Under the pieces are notes generated by a model. That model had not been told where the DNA came from and searched no databases. It worked only from the letters and a program-made list of their open reading frames with translations. A program made the position numbers and the translations under genes. A stretch of 64,000 nt of DNA from Luzula sylvatica (lineage: Eukaryota; Streptophyta; Magnoliopsida; Poales; Juncaceae), in contig OX326959.1 of NCBI GenBank assembly GCA_946800325.1, forward strand, positions 8,700,501-8,764,500. The letters run 5' to 3'. Shown here piece by piece: positions 47,101 to 57,321 of this stretch; within the stretch, counting starts at the first letter, position 1; every line of letters begins with the position of its first letter.

Positions 47101-47730
47101 TGGACTCAAATTACCATTATCACAACAAGCTCAAATGAATATGATCAATTAAGAGTAATACTACAACAAAGTCAGAATGATCAAGACTCACAAAGGGAAG
47201 ATCAGATAATATGGAGATGGAATAGCAATGGAAGATTTACGACAAAAAGTATGTACAATTTTTTGATAAATGGAATTAGTGTCAAGGTAAATCAACACAA
47301 CATATGGAAAATCAAAGCACAACCTAAAATCAGATTATTCATATGGCTATGCTCGAAGAATGCGATATCAACTATTGATAATCTCAATAAAAGGGGATGG
47401 CAGATACCGAATAGATGTATATTATGCAAAATCAATGAGGAATCAATTCACCATATCATAAATAGATGTCCATACTCAGTGGCCGTATGGACTTATATGG
47501 ATAGATTCTTCGATATCCAAGTAATGCAGGAATCGAATGTAATACAAACCTTAATGGAAAAAAAAATACATAAAGAAAGAAAGCAAATAATGGCATATAC
47601 CATTTTCAATATATGGAAGGAACGATGTACAAGAATTTTCCAGGAAAAATACAGGACACATAAAGAGGTGGCGCAAGAAACAAAGGAGCAAATAATTTTA
47701 TATTGGGAAGCGACGAAGGGAAAAAAATAA
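44177..47730 (+). pseudogene. LINE ORF2: apurinic endonuclease, reverse transcriptase and zinc-binding domain, one frameshift
   Basis: Residues about 8-230 form the endonuclease with SWNVRG, the QETKM Glu, LGDFNVIL and the SDHLPL catalytic His motif. The RT spans about 460-740 with FKADIAKAFDTISW, GLKQGDALSPLLF and YADD (near 683-686), then KYLGLPLQ. The frame breaks at 47152, but the other register continues the protein (DQLRVILQQSQNDQ.., WRWNSNGRFTT) from about 47141 to 47730. A single 1-nt loss near 47136-47145 therefore explains it. The C-terminal part has a CILC...HHIINRCP zinc-binding motif. It is otherwise unusually intact. Confidence 0.93.
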
Positions 47731-47914
47731 TAATTAGAAAATATTCGATACGATAAAATAGTACGATGGCTTTAATTTATACTTCTGTAAATACCTTTGT
47801 ACAAATCGCAACATTCTACTTGTTCTATATTTATTATTAAATATAGTCTGGGTGCGGATCTTTGAATCCGCCTCAGTTAATCAAAAAAAAAAAAAAAAGA
47901 GTTTAGCAAAGTTT

Positions 47915-48859
47915 GAACTTTTCTTCTCGGGAAATGACGAGTTAATAACTATATCACATAGACCATGCTGCATTGAGTATGTAAAGAGATGGTATAAATT
48001 CGGTTCTTTCAAATATATTTACATTTACTTTCAAATATATTTTCAAATATATTTACATTTACTTCAAATATAATTATAGTTCAAATTCGGATAGTGCATT
48101 TTTCAATACGGCAAAAAAATCGGACCTAAAAAACGTGAACGGGTAATATTCGTGTTCGTATAGGTTCGTGTATAATACGATTTTTATTAAAAATTCGGTT
48201 CAAAAAAATTTGGCAAAATATAATATCGCGAAGTTTGCGTATTTTTCAAAATTCGTATAATTCGTGCATTATTCGTGAATTGACTAACTTAGATCATGAT
48301 ATGACTCATTTAACTTAGAAATTGCAATACATAAAAACAATTAAAATTTTCCAATTTGAAAAATTCGGCAAAAAATTACAGAATTCGGCAAAAAATCGGC
48401 CGAATATTTTTTGGCCATAAAATTCGCGAATATTTCCAAATCACTGAATTGGATACGCGAAGTTCGCGTATTTTTCAAAATTCGTATAATTCGTGTATTA
48501 TTCGCGAACTATTCGCGAATTGACTAACTTAGCTTCACGGTAGGCAGGGATATACGTGAAATCGTAAGATTTCTTAAGGGTGCATTGAAATTTGGCCGAA
48601 AACAAATTACTTCCCATTTGGAGGGTCACAATTTTGTTTTTAAAAATGTTCCCATCAAAAACAAAAGTTCTTCTGATCAAGCATGATTTCTGGTAAATTA
48701 CTTCACATCATTTCTTATATTTCTTAAGAAGTTCGTTCAACGAAAGTTTGATTTCACAAATTGGCGTGTGCGACAAAACTTACAGATTGTAGTTAATTTT
48801 CAGTTAAGGCCCCTTTAAAAGTAAATTCGCGGAATTAACATTTTTTATTGTATAATATA
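47915..48859. other. Flank with two direct copies of a TTCGCG/GAATTGACTAACTTAG phrase
   Basis: The blocks at about 48226-48294 and 48451-48532 share GCGAAGTT(T/C)GCGTATTTTTC, TTCGTATAATTCGTG and GAATTGACTAACTTAG. Short TATTCG/AATTCGG words fill the stretch, suggesting an old MITE. No ends or target duplication are recognised, and no gene. Confidence 0.5.
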
Positions 48860-48898
48860 GGCGCAATTTCAAGTGTACCCTGAAAAACATCAAAATTT

Positions 48899-49549
48899 TG
48901 TAGGATTATACACACGAATTTAGAGGTTTGCAGCGGAATTATTTCGTATGTATAACCTAATTCTACCCTGGATCATACTCGAAAACCACGAAAAAGGAAG
49001 AGTTATTCAGAATTTTACCTCGTACAAGTTAGTACGTGAAGCCTACTTATCCAGATTTCGTGAACCTTCTCCAAGGATTGCTCTTGCACTCCCTCTACTC
49101 GTGTCCACCTTGATTTCGTCTGATCGAAACCGCCAACACCGTTCTAGTCGATGTCACGATTATTCCTCTCAAGAACTTGCTCAGAAACTCTGCTCAAAAA
49201 CTCTCCAGATCTCAGTTTCGGTTTTGTGTGAAAGAGAGAAAATTCGGCAGCCGAATTAGGTCAGAAAATTGGAGAGAGAAAAGAGAGAAAAATGAAATTC
49301 TGAATATATATAGGCAATTTTAGGTTAAATCCGAAATTAGGTTAAGAAACCCTAATTTCAGAATTAAAGCCCAAAACTAAATAAAATCAGAATAAGCCCA
49401 AAATTCTAATTAAAATCTAATTATTAGAAATTAGATTAAAATCCTAAATTCTGAGCGGGCCCAGATTATGAACTGGCCCAATTCTGATTGTATATTTGCC
49501 TAATTATATAAATTCTTCCAAGTTAATTCTTAAGCCATATTTTCTTTCA
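48899..49549 (-). repeat. 3' LTR of the Ty1/copia element (651 bp)
   Basis: TG...CA ends on the minus strand (TGAAAGAAAA... to ...CCTACA). The internal side continues AACTCCCTCTTGG, the complement of the purine tract CCAAGAGGGAGTT. Confidence 0.95.
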
Positions 49550-50853
49550 AACTCCCTCTTGGATTAAGACTTAATCAACTTGGCCATATGTCTAACATAT
49601 GTCGTGAGATCTAATCACACGTGATTTCATTTTGGTTTGTCCAACAAACGTATTGGTGAGCATTATCTTGAGAATCCGATATGTTACGAAATCTTGGTGT
49701 GACCGTTGTAGGTTCGTCTAAGACTGGTAGTGGATATGGCAGCAATCCACAAGGTATTGCGAGCACTAGACTGCCGTTAATACCTACCCAGAATTAGAAC
49801 GAAAAAAGGTGGAGAACACCTTTATGAAGATGCAGTACATCTTCATACCTGGCTCAGATAAGTGTTACTAGTCCTCTTGTTCGCGATATCTTCCGATCAA
49901 TTGAGTCACGGTGAAGTCTAAAACTTCAAGTCATCCTCTTTTCTTTTGATCAGATATACTCTTTTCTCGATAAGAATTAGATTGATAATAACAATGCGAA
50001 CTCTATTGAGTTCCATCGAGCTTGGCCAAGCATTTCATCAATCTCAATTCAATCGAGGGGCCCGAGAGATATCTCCCTCTATCCTTTTTCAAGGCTAGAA
50101 AGGAACAATTCCTATCTTGCAACCTCACATCCTTTGCCTATGCTAAAAACAATACTCAATAATAATCTCTGCTACACAGTTACGCGTAGGGTTAATTACA
50201 TCAAAGCATTGTCTTTTCACATACTAGGTATCCGTGAGATCACTCAAGTATGAAGCACTAAAACGCACTATCTGGATATGAGTTTGTCTCCAATGACTCT
50301 AACCATGTCACAAACTCATATAGTGGTCAGTCCAATATACGACGCCGCGTATATTCATATTCTAGAATCGACGCTACCGTCTCAGATCAGTAAAACCTGA
50401 TCATCTCATCTACGAATATGCCAGTGTATGTAAAAGTCTCCATTCAATGAATGGACTACCTGGTTCAAATCTATGAACAACTTTATACACGAGGGACGTT
50501 TTAAAATTATATTCATCCCGTTTAGTGGTTTTACTATCATTCAATTGACGAATCAATATGCCAGACTATGGCCATGCAACATATTATTCTCAACTGACTC
50601 GATGCACTAAACTAGAATAAAATTCAAGGTCTATCCGATTATTATAATCGAATAACCTATCACACACTTTCTTGTTATTTAAAATTTTTGAAATATGAAG
50701 GTTTAGGTCATATGATGAATAATAATATAAATATCTGTCTCATAAACAAATACAATCCCAATAACACGCCTAGGGCATAATAAATGTTCTCCCACTTGCA
50801 CTAGGCAGATCAAATCCCCTTATACAATAAGAAACATAAATAAAACACCCCAA
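49550..50853 (-). other. Non-coding 3' internal region of the Ty1/copia element
   Basis: About 1.3 kb lie between the gag-pol stop and the polypurine tract (about 49550-49565). No frame is supported. It contains CACAAACTCATA and ATATGCCAG phrases characteristic of plant copia 3' regions. Confidence 0.6.
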
Positions 50854-53800
50854 CTAACACTGCGATAGATATCCCAATCCTATCGCCCTAGCATGCTGCT
50901 CATGCTTGGCACGTGATAGTGGCTTCGTAAATGGATCGGCCACGTTATCCTCAGTAGGTATCTTCATTATTTTCACGTCACCTCTCTTCGTAATCTCACG
51001 AATCAAGTGGTAACGCCGGAGTACATGTTTGGACCGATGATGCGCTCGCGGTTCCTTAGATTGTGCTATTGCTCCGTTATTGTCACAATAGACATCCATG
51101 GGACCCGAGATACTTGGCATAACGCCAAGTTCCATCACGAACTGTCGTAGCCAGACAGCCTCCTTTGCGGCTTCCGAAGCCGCGATGTATTCCGCTTTAG
51201 TTGTAGAATCAGCCACCGTCTTCTGTTTGGAGCTTTTCCAAACAATAGCTCCGCCATTGAGCGTAAAGACGTAACCACTTTGAGATTGGAAATCGTCCGG
51301 GCAAGTTTGGAAACTAGCATCTGTATATCCTTGGATAATCAGATCTCCTTCCGAACCACCATAGACAAGAAACATATCTTTAGTATTCCTGAGATACTTA
51401 AGAACGCTCTTGACTGCGGACCAGTGAGCTTCCCCGGGATCAGACTGATAGCGGGAAGTCACACTCAACGCATATGCGACATCTGGTCTAGTACATATCA
51501 TGGCATACATGATCGATCCTATAGCCGAAGCGTATGGGATCCGACTCATTCGCTCACGTTCAGCGTCTGTTGAAGGACACTGAGCCTTAGTGAGAGTGAT
51601 GCCATGTGACATTGGTAGAAATCCTTTCTTGGATTGCTCCATGTGAATCCTAGTTATCACTTTGTCAATATATGTACTTTGACTTAGTCCGAGAAGTCTC
51701 CTCGATCTATCTCTATAGATCTTCACACCTAAAATATAGGCAGTTTCTCCTAAGTCCTTCATTGCGAATTGACTACCCAAATATGCCTTAACCTGGTTAA
51801 GCATCGGGATGTCATTTCCAATGAGTAAGATGTCGTCCACGTACAAGATGAGGAATACAACCGAACTCCCACTGAATTTCTTGTATACACAAGGTTCCTC
51901 GATATTTTGAATGAAACCATACTTTGCGATGACTTCATCGAATCGTATGTTCCACGCACGAGATGCTTGTTTTAATCCATAAATGGATTTCACAAGCTTG
52001 CACACTTTATTCGTATTCTTTGGATCGACAAAACCCTCGGGTTGTGTCATATACACATCCTCGGTAAGGTTCCCGTTAAGGAAAGCGGTTTTGACATCCA
52101 TCTGCCATATCTCATAATCGTGATATGCAGCTATCGCTAGAAGAATTCGAATACTTTTAAACATGACTACTGGAGAAAACGTTTCATCATAGTCTATACC
52201 ATGAATTTGCTTGAAACCTTTCGCCACCAGTCTTGCTTTAAAAGTGTGTACATTACCATCCATGTCGGTTTTCTTCTTGAAAACCCATTTACACCCAACG
52301 GACTTAGCACCATCAGGTAGATCAATAAGATTCCAAACCTTATTATCATACATGGATTGGATCTCGGATTTCATGGCGTCATGCCATTTCGAGGAATCCA
52401 AACTAGACATAGCACCTTTGTAGGAGGTTGGCTCATCATCTAGAGTCAACTCATCATCATCATTACTAATGAGAAATCCATATCTCTCAGGTTCTTGACG
52501 AATCCTACCAGATCTACGTAGAGCTTGTGTATTAGATTCTGGTTCACCATCCAATGGTAACTCAGAATCTTGTTCCAAATCAACCTGTTCACGTTGTGGT
52601 TCTCGAATTTCTTCGAGATCAATTTTACTCCCACTGGCTTGACGATCTAGGAATTCCTTCTCTAAGAAGTGTCCACGTCGAGCCACGAAAACCTTGTTTT
52701 CGCTAGGCAAGTAAAAGTAGTATCCTCTAGTTTCTTGAGGATACCCCACAAATAAACACTTGTCTGATCTTGGCTCGAGTTTTTCCGTCAATAACCTTTT
52801 GACGTATGCCTCGCAACCCCAAATCTTAAGATAAGACAATGATGGCACCTTGCCATACCATAACTCATATGGTGTCTTTTCAACCGATTTGGACGGAACT
52901 CTATTCAGTATATGAGCGGCCGTTTGAAGCGCGAAACCCCAAAATGACTTTGGCAAATCTGTGCGACTCATCATCGAGCGAACCATGTCTAACAAAGTCC
53001 GATTCCTCCTCTCGGACACTCCATTCCATTGGGGTGTACCGGGTGGAGTCCATTGTGATACTATACCACAATCTCGAAGATAGTCCTCAAACTCATAGCT
53101 CAAGTATTCGCCACCTCGATCTGATCGAATGGCTTTTACTTTCTTGCCCAGTTGAAGTTCTACCTCGTGTTGAAACTCTTTGAATTTCTCAAAAGTTTCA
53201 CTTTTGTGACGCATTAAGTATAGATATCCATATCTACTATAATCGTCAGTAAAAGTCACGAAGTAGCGATACCCATTTCTAGCCTCGACACTCATCGGTC
53301 CACATACATCGGAATGTATGAGGGCCAACACATCTTTCGATCTTTCTCCTTTCTTGGAAAAAGGTGTCTTTGTCATCTTACCCATCAAACAAGATTCGCA
53401 ATTTTCTATTGACTTTAAATCAAAAGAATCTAGTACTCCATCCTTTTGGAGTCTAGCAATGCGTTTCTCGTTTATGTGTCCGAGACGACAATGCCATGAG
53501 TATGTTTCATTTGTTTGAGTAGTATTTATGTTATAAATGGACTGATTATTGTTGTTATTTTCTAAATCCAAGACATATAAACCATTTTCAACTAGAACAT
53601 TACTAAAGAAAATGTCATTCTTGCGAATAAAACAATCATTAGTACCAATAACTAATTCATATCCATCCGCAATAAGTCTCGAAACAGAAATAATATTCCT
53701 ACTCAAAGTAGGCCCCTCCTTGAGACAGTGGAAACACTTCTTGTCATCCTTGGCTTTCTTGCTCACTGGCTTAGGCGCAACCTTGTTGCCCTGTGCCTTC

Positions 53801-54489
53801 CTCTTCTTGTTCTTGTTCCCATTGTTTGGACTCTTCCCTTGAACCACCAATACCTCCGAAGTCCTAGACTTCATGTACCGCGGTTTCTTGTCACTTTCGA
53901 ATGTTCTGAGCATTCCGAAAAGCTGGGGAATGGTCCTTGTCATGTCCGACATGTGGAAATGCGAAATGAACGAATCGAAACTCGGTGGCAGTGACAACAT
54001 GATCAAATCAGTTTGTAACTCCAACTCAAATTTCATGCCAAGCCTCTCAAGATGATCGAAATATCCTTTCATCTTGAGAAGATGAGAGCTAACGGGCGTA
54101 CCCTCTTGCATCTTGCATTGCGTCGCATTGCCAAGAGCTTGATACTTCTCCACCCTTGCTTGAACCTGAAACATCTCCCTGAGCTGTTTCATAATCTCGT
54201 ATGCATCCTGTTTCTCAAACTGAATTTGATATTCAGGAGTCATAGTAGCCAACATGAGGCATGTGACATCATTCGAATCGTCCATCATGGTCGTATATTC
54301 GAATGTCTCATCCTCAGTTGCTGTATCCCCTGGCACAGGAGGGATAGGCGTCTCCAAGACATGTGCCTTTCCTTCCTGTCTCAGAACGAATCCCAGATTC
54401 CTCTGCCAGTCGAGAAAGTTCTTTCCGTTCATTCGTTCATTTTCCAAAATGGAACGCAAACTAAAGCGGTTATTACTTGGTAAAGCCAT
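50854..54489 (-). CDS. Gag-Pol polyprotein of the Ty1/copia element, protease missing
   Basis: 1211 codons from the Met at 54489 (MALPSNNRFSLRSILENER). Residues 1-258 are Gag, ending in the first half of a CCHC knuckle (KCFHCLKEG). At about residue 259 (position 53712) the sequence jumps straight to PTLSRNIISVSRL, which normally follows the protease. The second half of the knuckle and the whole aspartic protease are thus absent, in frame. The integrase zinc finger follows (HCRLGH...CESC, 333-367), then the DDE core (Asp394 in HSDVCGP, Asp457 in RSDRGGEY, Glu493 in NGVSERRN). RT has YVDD at 883-886 and RNase H has Asp1055 (GYTDASF), Glu1100 and Asp1136 (YCDNNGA). There are no stops or frameshifts. 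Its RNA could be mobilised only with protease supplied in trans. Confidence 0.95.
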   Translation of the reverse strand: MALPSNNRFSLRSILENERMNGKNFLDWQRNLGFVLRQEGKAHVLETPIPPVPGDTATEDETFEYTTMMDDSNDVTCLMLATMTPEYQIQFEKQDAYEIMKQLREMFQVQARVEKYQALGNATQCKMQEGTPVSSHLLKMKGYFDHLERLGMKFELELQTDLIMLSLPPSFDSFISHFHMSDMTRTIPQLFGMLRTFESDKKPRYMKSRTSEVLVVQGKSPNNGNKNKKRKAQGNKVAPKPVSKKAKDDKKCFHCLKEGPTLSRNIISVSRLIADGYELVIGTNDCFIRKNDIFFSNVLVENGLYVLDLENNNNNQSIYNINTTQTNETYSWHCRLGHINEKRIARLQKDGVLDSFDLKSIENCESCLMGKMTKTPFSKKGERSKDVLALIHSDVCGPMSVEARNGYRYFVTFTDDYSRYGYLYLMRHKSETFEKFKEFQHEVELQLGKKVKAIRSDRGGEYLSYEFEDYLRDCGIVSQWTPPGTPQWNGVSERRNRTLLDMVRSMMSRTDLPKSFWGFALQTAAHILNRVPSKSVEKTPYELWYGKVPSLSYLKIWGCEAYVKRLLTEKLEPRSDKCLFVGYPQETRGYYFYLPSENKVFVARRGHFLEKEFLDRQASGSKIDLEEIREPQREQVDLEQDSELPLDGEPESNTQALRRSGRIRQEPERYGFLISNDDDELTLDDEPTSYKGAMSSLDSSKWHDAMKSEIQSMYDNKVWNLIDLPDGAKSVGCKWVFKKKTDMDGNVHTFKARLVAKGFKQIHGIDYDETFSPVVMFKSIRILLAIAAYHDYEIWQMDVKTAFLNGNLTEDVYMTQPEGFVDPKNTNKVCKLVKSIYGLKQASRAWNIRFDEVIAKYGFIQNIEEPCVYKKFSGSSVVFLILYVDDILLIGNDIPMLNQVKAYLGSQFAMKDLGETAYILGVKIYRDRSRRLLGLSQSTYIDKVITRIHMEQSKKGFLPMSHGITLTKAQCPSTDAERERMSRIPYASAIGSIMYAMICTRPDVAYALSVTSRYQSDPGEAHWSAVKSVLKYLRNTKDMFLVYGGSEGDLIIQGYTDASFQTCPDDFQSQSGYVFTLNGGAIVWKSSKQKTVADSTTKAEYIAASEAAKEAVWLRQFVMELGVMPSISGPMDVYCDNNGAIAQSKEPRAHHRSKHVLRRYHLIREITKRGDVKIMKIPTEDNVADPFTKPLSRAKHEQHARAIGLGYLSQC

Positions 54490-55627
54490 TAAATCTACAA
54501 TTTTGAAAAATAATGTAATTAATAACGTGGTCTTTCATATATTAAATTCATTTTTAAACAACTTGAAATACCCATTATTTTATCATTTCAAATAGCCCCC
54601 ACTATTGAAACGGAGATTCGATACCTTAAATCTCATAATGGACAAGATCCCTATTTAACATATTTCTAAGGTGACTAAGGCCAACCACTCAGAAAACAAG
54701 TCACGTTGGGTAGGACGGTGTCCAATCATCTCTAAGACGATTCTTGCTTTATTCGCGAGGTCCAGTATTGAGTCCAACTCAAAACCAGAGTATGTGTTCC
54801 TCACTCCTTGCCCCAAATACTAGCCTAGCTAGTTAATTGGTCAAGTCCAAACCACAAATGGAGTATCATTCAATTAGCGAATTGACATGTCAGACTAAAG
54901 CCATGCAACACGTTAACTCCTAATCAATGCATGCCTTCAATGCTACGTATTTGAAAATATGTGTCAGACTATGGCCATGCAACACAAATAAACAAATACT
55001 AGTTTCGAAGGTTCCACTTTGGGAGGCAATTTACTTGATTATTACGTGGGAGGATTTTCTTTTCTTAAAATCATTTATTTAACTTTTATTTTATTCATGC
55101 ATAAAAACAAAAACAAAACAAAAATTGTACGGTATAGCATATAGGCCTTTTAGTTTTATGAGCAATCATAAAACCCTAAATTCCCAACCCTAAAACCCAA
55201 GATGATCTTGTGCTGTTCTTGAAGATCCAATCTTCGTGTTGTGTCGTCTGTTCTTGAAGATCCAATCTTCGTGTCGTCTTGTTTTGAAGGGTCATTTTTC
55301 AAAACTAAACCTATTCTACTACAATTTGGAAGATTCACCGATCCCCATATTTAAAATAGTTTACAAATTGGAAAGCTCACTGGCCCCCACATTACATACA
55401 TACAAACAATCACAACACACATACAAACAATCACAACACACATACAAACATTCACAAACAATCATCCCCGTTTTAGGCTATATGCTATACCGAATTGAAT
55501 TTATAAATTGAAAATTTTAAATTATTGGGCATTTTTGACAGAAAAAAAAATTTGTTGTCCAGAATTTTGATCGTACGATCGCAACTCCAAGTTCGATCGA
55601 GAAACGTCAGAAAAAAAAATTTCAACT

Positions 55628-55674
<47 letters not shown>

Positions 55675-56059
55675 AAAATCTGTATTTATTAAAATATATT
55701 TAACAGATTCATTTTTCAACATATCCAATATGTCTTTATTACAATATATTCTAAAAATCCAATTTTCAACAGATCTAATCTGTTTTTAAATACAAAATAT
55801 ATTCTGAAAATCTAATTTTTCTGAATTTCCAATTTTATTCTGAAAATCTAATTTTTCTGAAAATACAATTTTAAACAGATCTAATCTGTATCAATTACAA
55901 TATATTCTGAAAATCTAATTTTCTGAAAATCCAATTTTCAGCAGAATTTTAATTATGTAATTTTTGCAATTTAGCCCAAAAATTCTAAAATTTCTCAAAT
56001 TATAAAATTCTAATCTACAAATCTGAAAATCTAATTTTCGATGGTTTTAACAAGCAATT
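54490..56059 (-). other. 5' leader of the Ty1/copia element
   Basis: About 1.57 kb of non-coding DNA lie between the primer site and gag. It contains three ACACATACAAACA-type units near 55393-55455, a pair of GATCCAATCTTCGTGT units near 55225-55275, a T run of 40 (55634-55673) and a region of repeated CTGAAAATCTAATTTTC words (55790-56040). Confidence 0.7.
55634..55673. repeat. Homopolymer of 40 T (40 A on the element's sense strand)
   Basis: An uninterrupted run inside the leader of the copia element, read as poly(A) in the RNA sense. It lies far from any gene end and is not flanked by a target duplication that I can see. Exact length is uncertain in any assembly. Confidence 0.95.
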
Positions 56060-56071
56060 GCTCTGATACCA
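56060..56071 (-). other. Initiator-Met tRNA primer binding site of the Ty1/copia element
   Basis: The minus strand reads TGGTATCAGAGC, one base from the LTR edge at 56073. This is the canonical plant copia primer site. Confidence 0.95.
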
Positions 56072-56072
56072 C

Positions 56073-56725
56073 TGTAGGATTATACACACGAATTTAGAGG
56101 TTTGCAGCGGAATTATTTCGTATGTATAACCTAATTCTACCCTGGATCATACTCGAAAACCACGAAAAAGGAAGAGTTATTCAGAATTTTACCTCGTACA
56201 AGTTAGTACGTGAAGCCTACTTATCCAGATTTCGTGAACCTTCTCCAAGGATTGCTCTTGCACTCCCTCTACTCGTGTCCACCTTGATTTCGTCTGATCG
56301 AAACCGCCAACACCGTTCTAGTCGATGTCACGATTATTCCTCTCAAGAACTTGCTCAGAAACTCTGCTCAAAAACTCTCCAGATCTCAGTTTCGGTTTTG
56401 TGTGAAAGAGAAAAAATTCGGCAGCCGAATTAGGTCAGAAAATTGGAGAGAGAAAAGAGAGAAAAATGAAATTCTGAATATATATATAGGCAATTTTAGG
56501 TTAAATCCGAAATTAGGTTAAGAAACCCTAATTTCAGAATTAAAGCCCAAAACTAAATAAAATCAGAATAAGCCCAAAATTCTAATTAAAATCTAATTAT
56601 TAGAAATTAGATTAAAATCCTAAATTCTGAGCGGGCCCAGATTATGAACTGGCCCAATTCTGATTGTATATTTGCCTAATTATATAAATTCTTCCAAGTT
56701 AATTCTTAAGCCATATTTTCTTTCA
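56073..56725 (-). repeat. 5' LTR of the Ty1/copia element (653 bp)
   Basis: Nearly identical to the 3' LTR. The minus strand carries a TATA-like CCTATATATATATTC at about 56476-56491, the probable promoter. The matching motif in the 3' LTR is two bases shorter. Confidence 0.95.
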
Positions 56726-57273
56726 AATTTCACATATTCCCCTCAATAATCTGAAATTTAACAAATACCCCTGCAAACGTCTAAAAATATCATGGAGACC
56801 CCCTCAAAATCCTTCAAATATCATTATTACCCCTATAAAATTCATAAAAGATCACATATACCCCTATTATATCATTTTAAAATCATCAACATATTTCTCA
56901 TTGGTAATATGTCAATTACTTAATTATTAAAATTATTTTTCTATGATAATGAACAATTTTTTCTCTAAAATAATATTTAAAACCATAAAAAATCAAATAT
57001 TGTCAGTTCTATCGCATAATTTCTTTCCAAAAATCATTGTTGAAATCAATATTATTCTCAAAATTTTAATTAAGTATTATATTTATATAAAGGTAAAACG
57101 AAAAAAAAATTGAACAAAAAATTAACAAATTATTAAATAAAAGTTTAATATAGGGGTATCCATGATATTTGAAGGATTTTCTAGAGATATTTATGAAATT
57201 TCACGGTTTTAAGGGATATACATGAAATTATGATGTTTTGCAGGGGTACACATCAAATTATGCCTATAATATG

Positions 57274-57321
57274 TTGAGTCGTCAATTATTGTGATGTAGA
57301 AATATGAGAGAAGCAAATTAA
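57274..57321. other. Short unique gap between MITE and foldback
   Basis: No feature is seen; it separates the MITE's 9-bp flank from the outer edge of the next foldback. Confidence 0.4.

Larger units (their letters stand above)
42854..47897 (+). mobile_element. L1-type LINE, 5'-truncated, with 19-bp target duplication and 3' hairpin
   Basis: Order on the plus strand: 3' part of ORF1, a spacer, ORF2 (endonuclease, reverse transcriptase, zinc-binding C terminus), a short 3' UTR and an A run. The target duplication AAAGAGTTTAGCAAAGTTT is perfect (42835-42853 and 47896-47914; its edge is ambiguous by the A run). The element begins within ORF1, the usual 5' truncation. A stem GCGGAT-CTTTGA-ATCCGC at 47854-47871 lies just before the A run. 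Confidence 0.95.
48899..56725 (-). mobile_element. Very young Ty1/copia LTR retrotransposon, protease-deleted
   Basis: LTRs at 48899-49549 and 56073-56725 differ by one substitution and one 2-bp microsatellite step. The 5-bp target duplication AATTT is perfect (48894-48898 and 56726-56730). An initiator-Met primer site lies inside the 5' LTR and a purine tract inside the 3' LTR. One uninterrupted gag-pol frame of 1211 codons is present. The order integrase-RT-RNase H defines Ty1/copia. Despite its youth and open frame the copy lacks the protease, so it could not process its own polyprotein. Confidence 0.96.
48860..57264. mobile_element. Mutator-like MITE (about 573 bp without insert) split by a Ty1/copia element
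   Basis: The left part 48860-48898 and right part 56731-57264 rejoin into an element with long inverted arms. The left arm has GGCGCAATTTCAAGTGTACC, and the right end, complemented, GGCATAATTTGATGTGTACC. Further inside, ATATCATGGAGACCCC pairs with the complement of GGGGTATCCATGATATTTG. Flanks read TATAATATA (48851-48859) and TATAATATG (57265-57273), a 9-bp duplication with one mismatch. Confidence 0.78.

Noticed and set aside
50854..54489. Many plus-strand frames opposite the copia gag-pol (for example 54052-54483)
   Set aside because: They are antisense shadows of the intact 1211-codon minus-strand frame.
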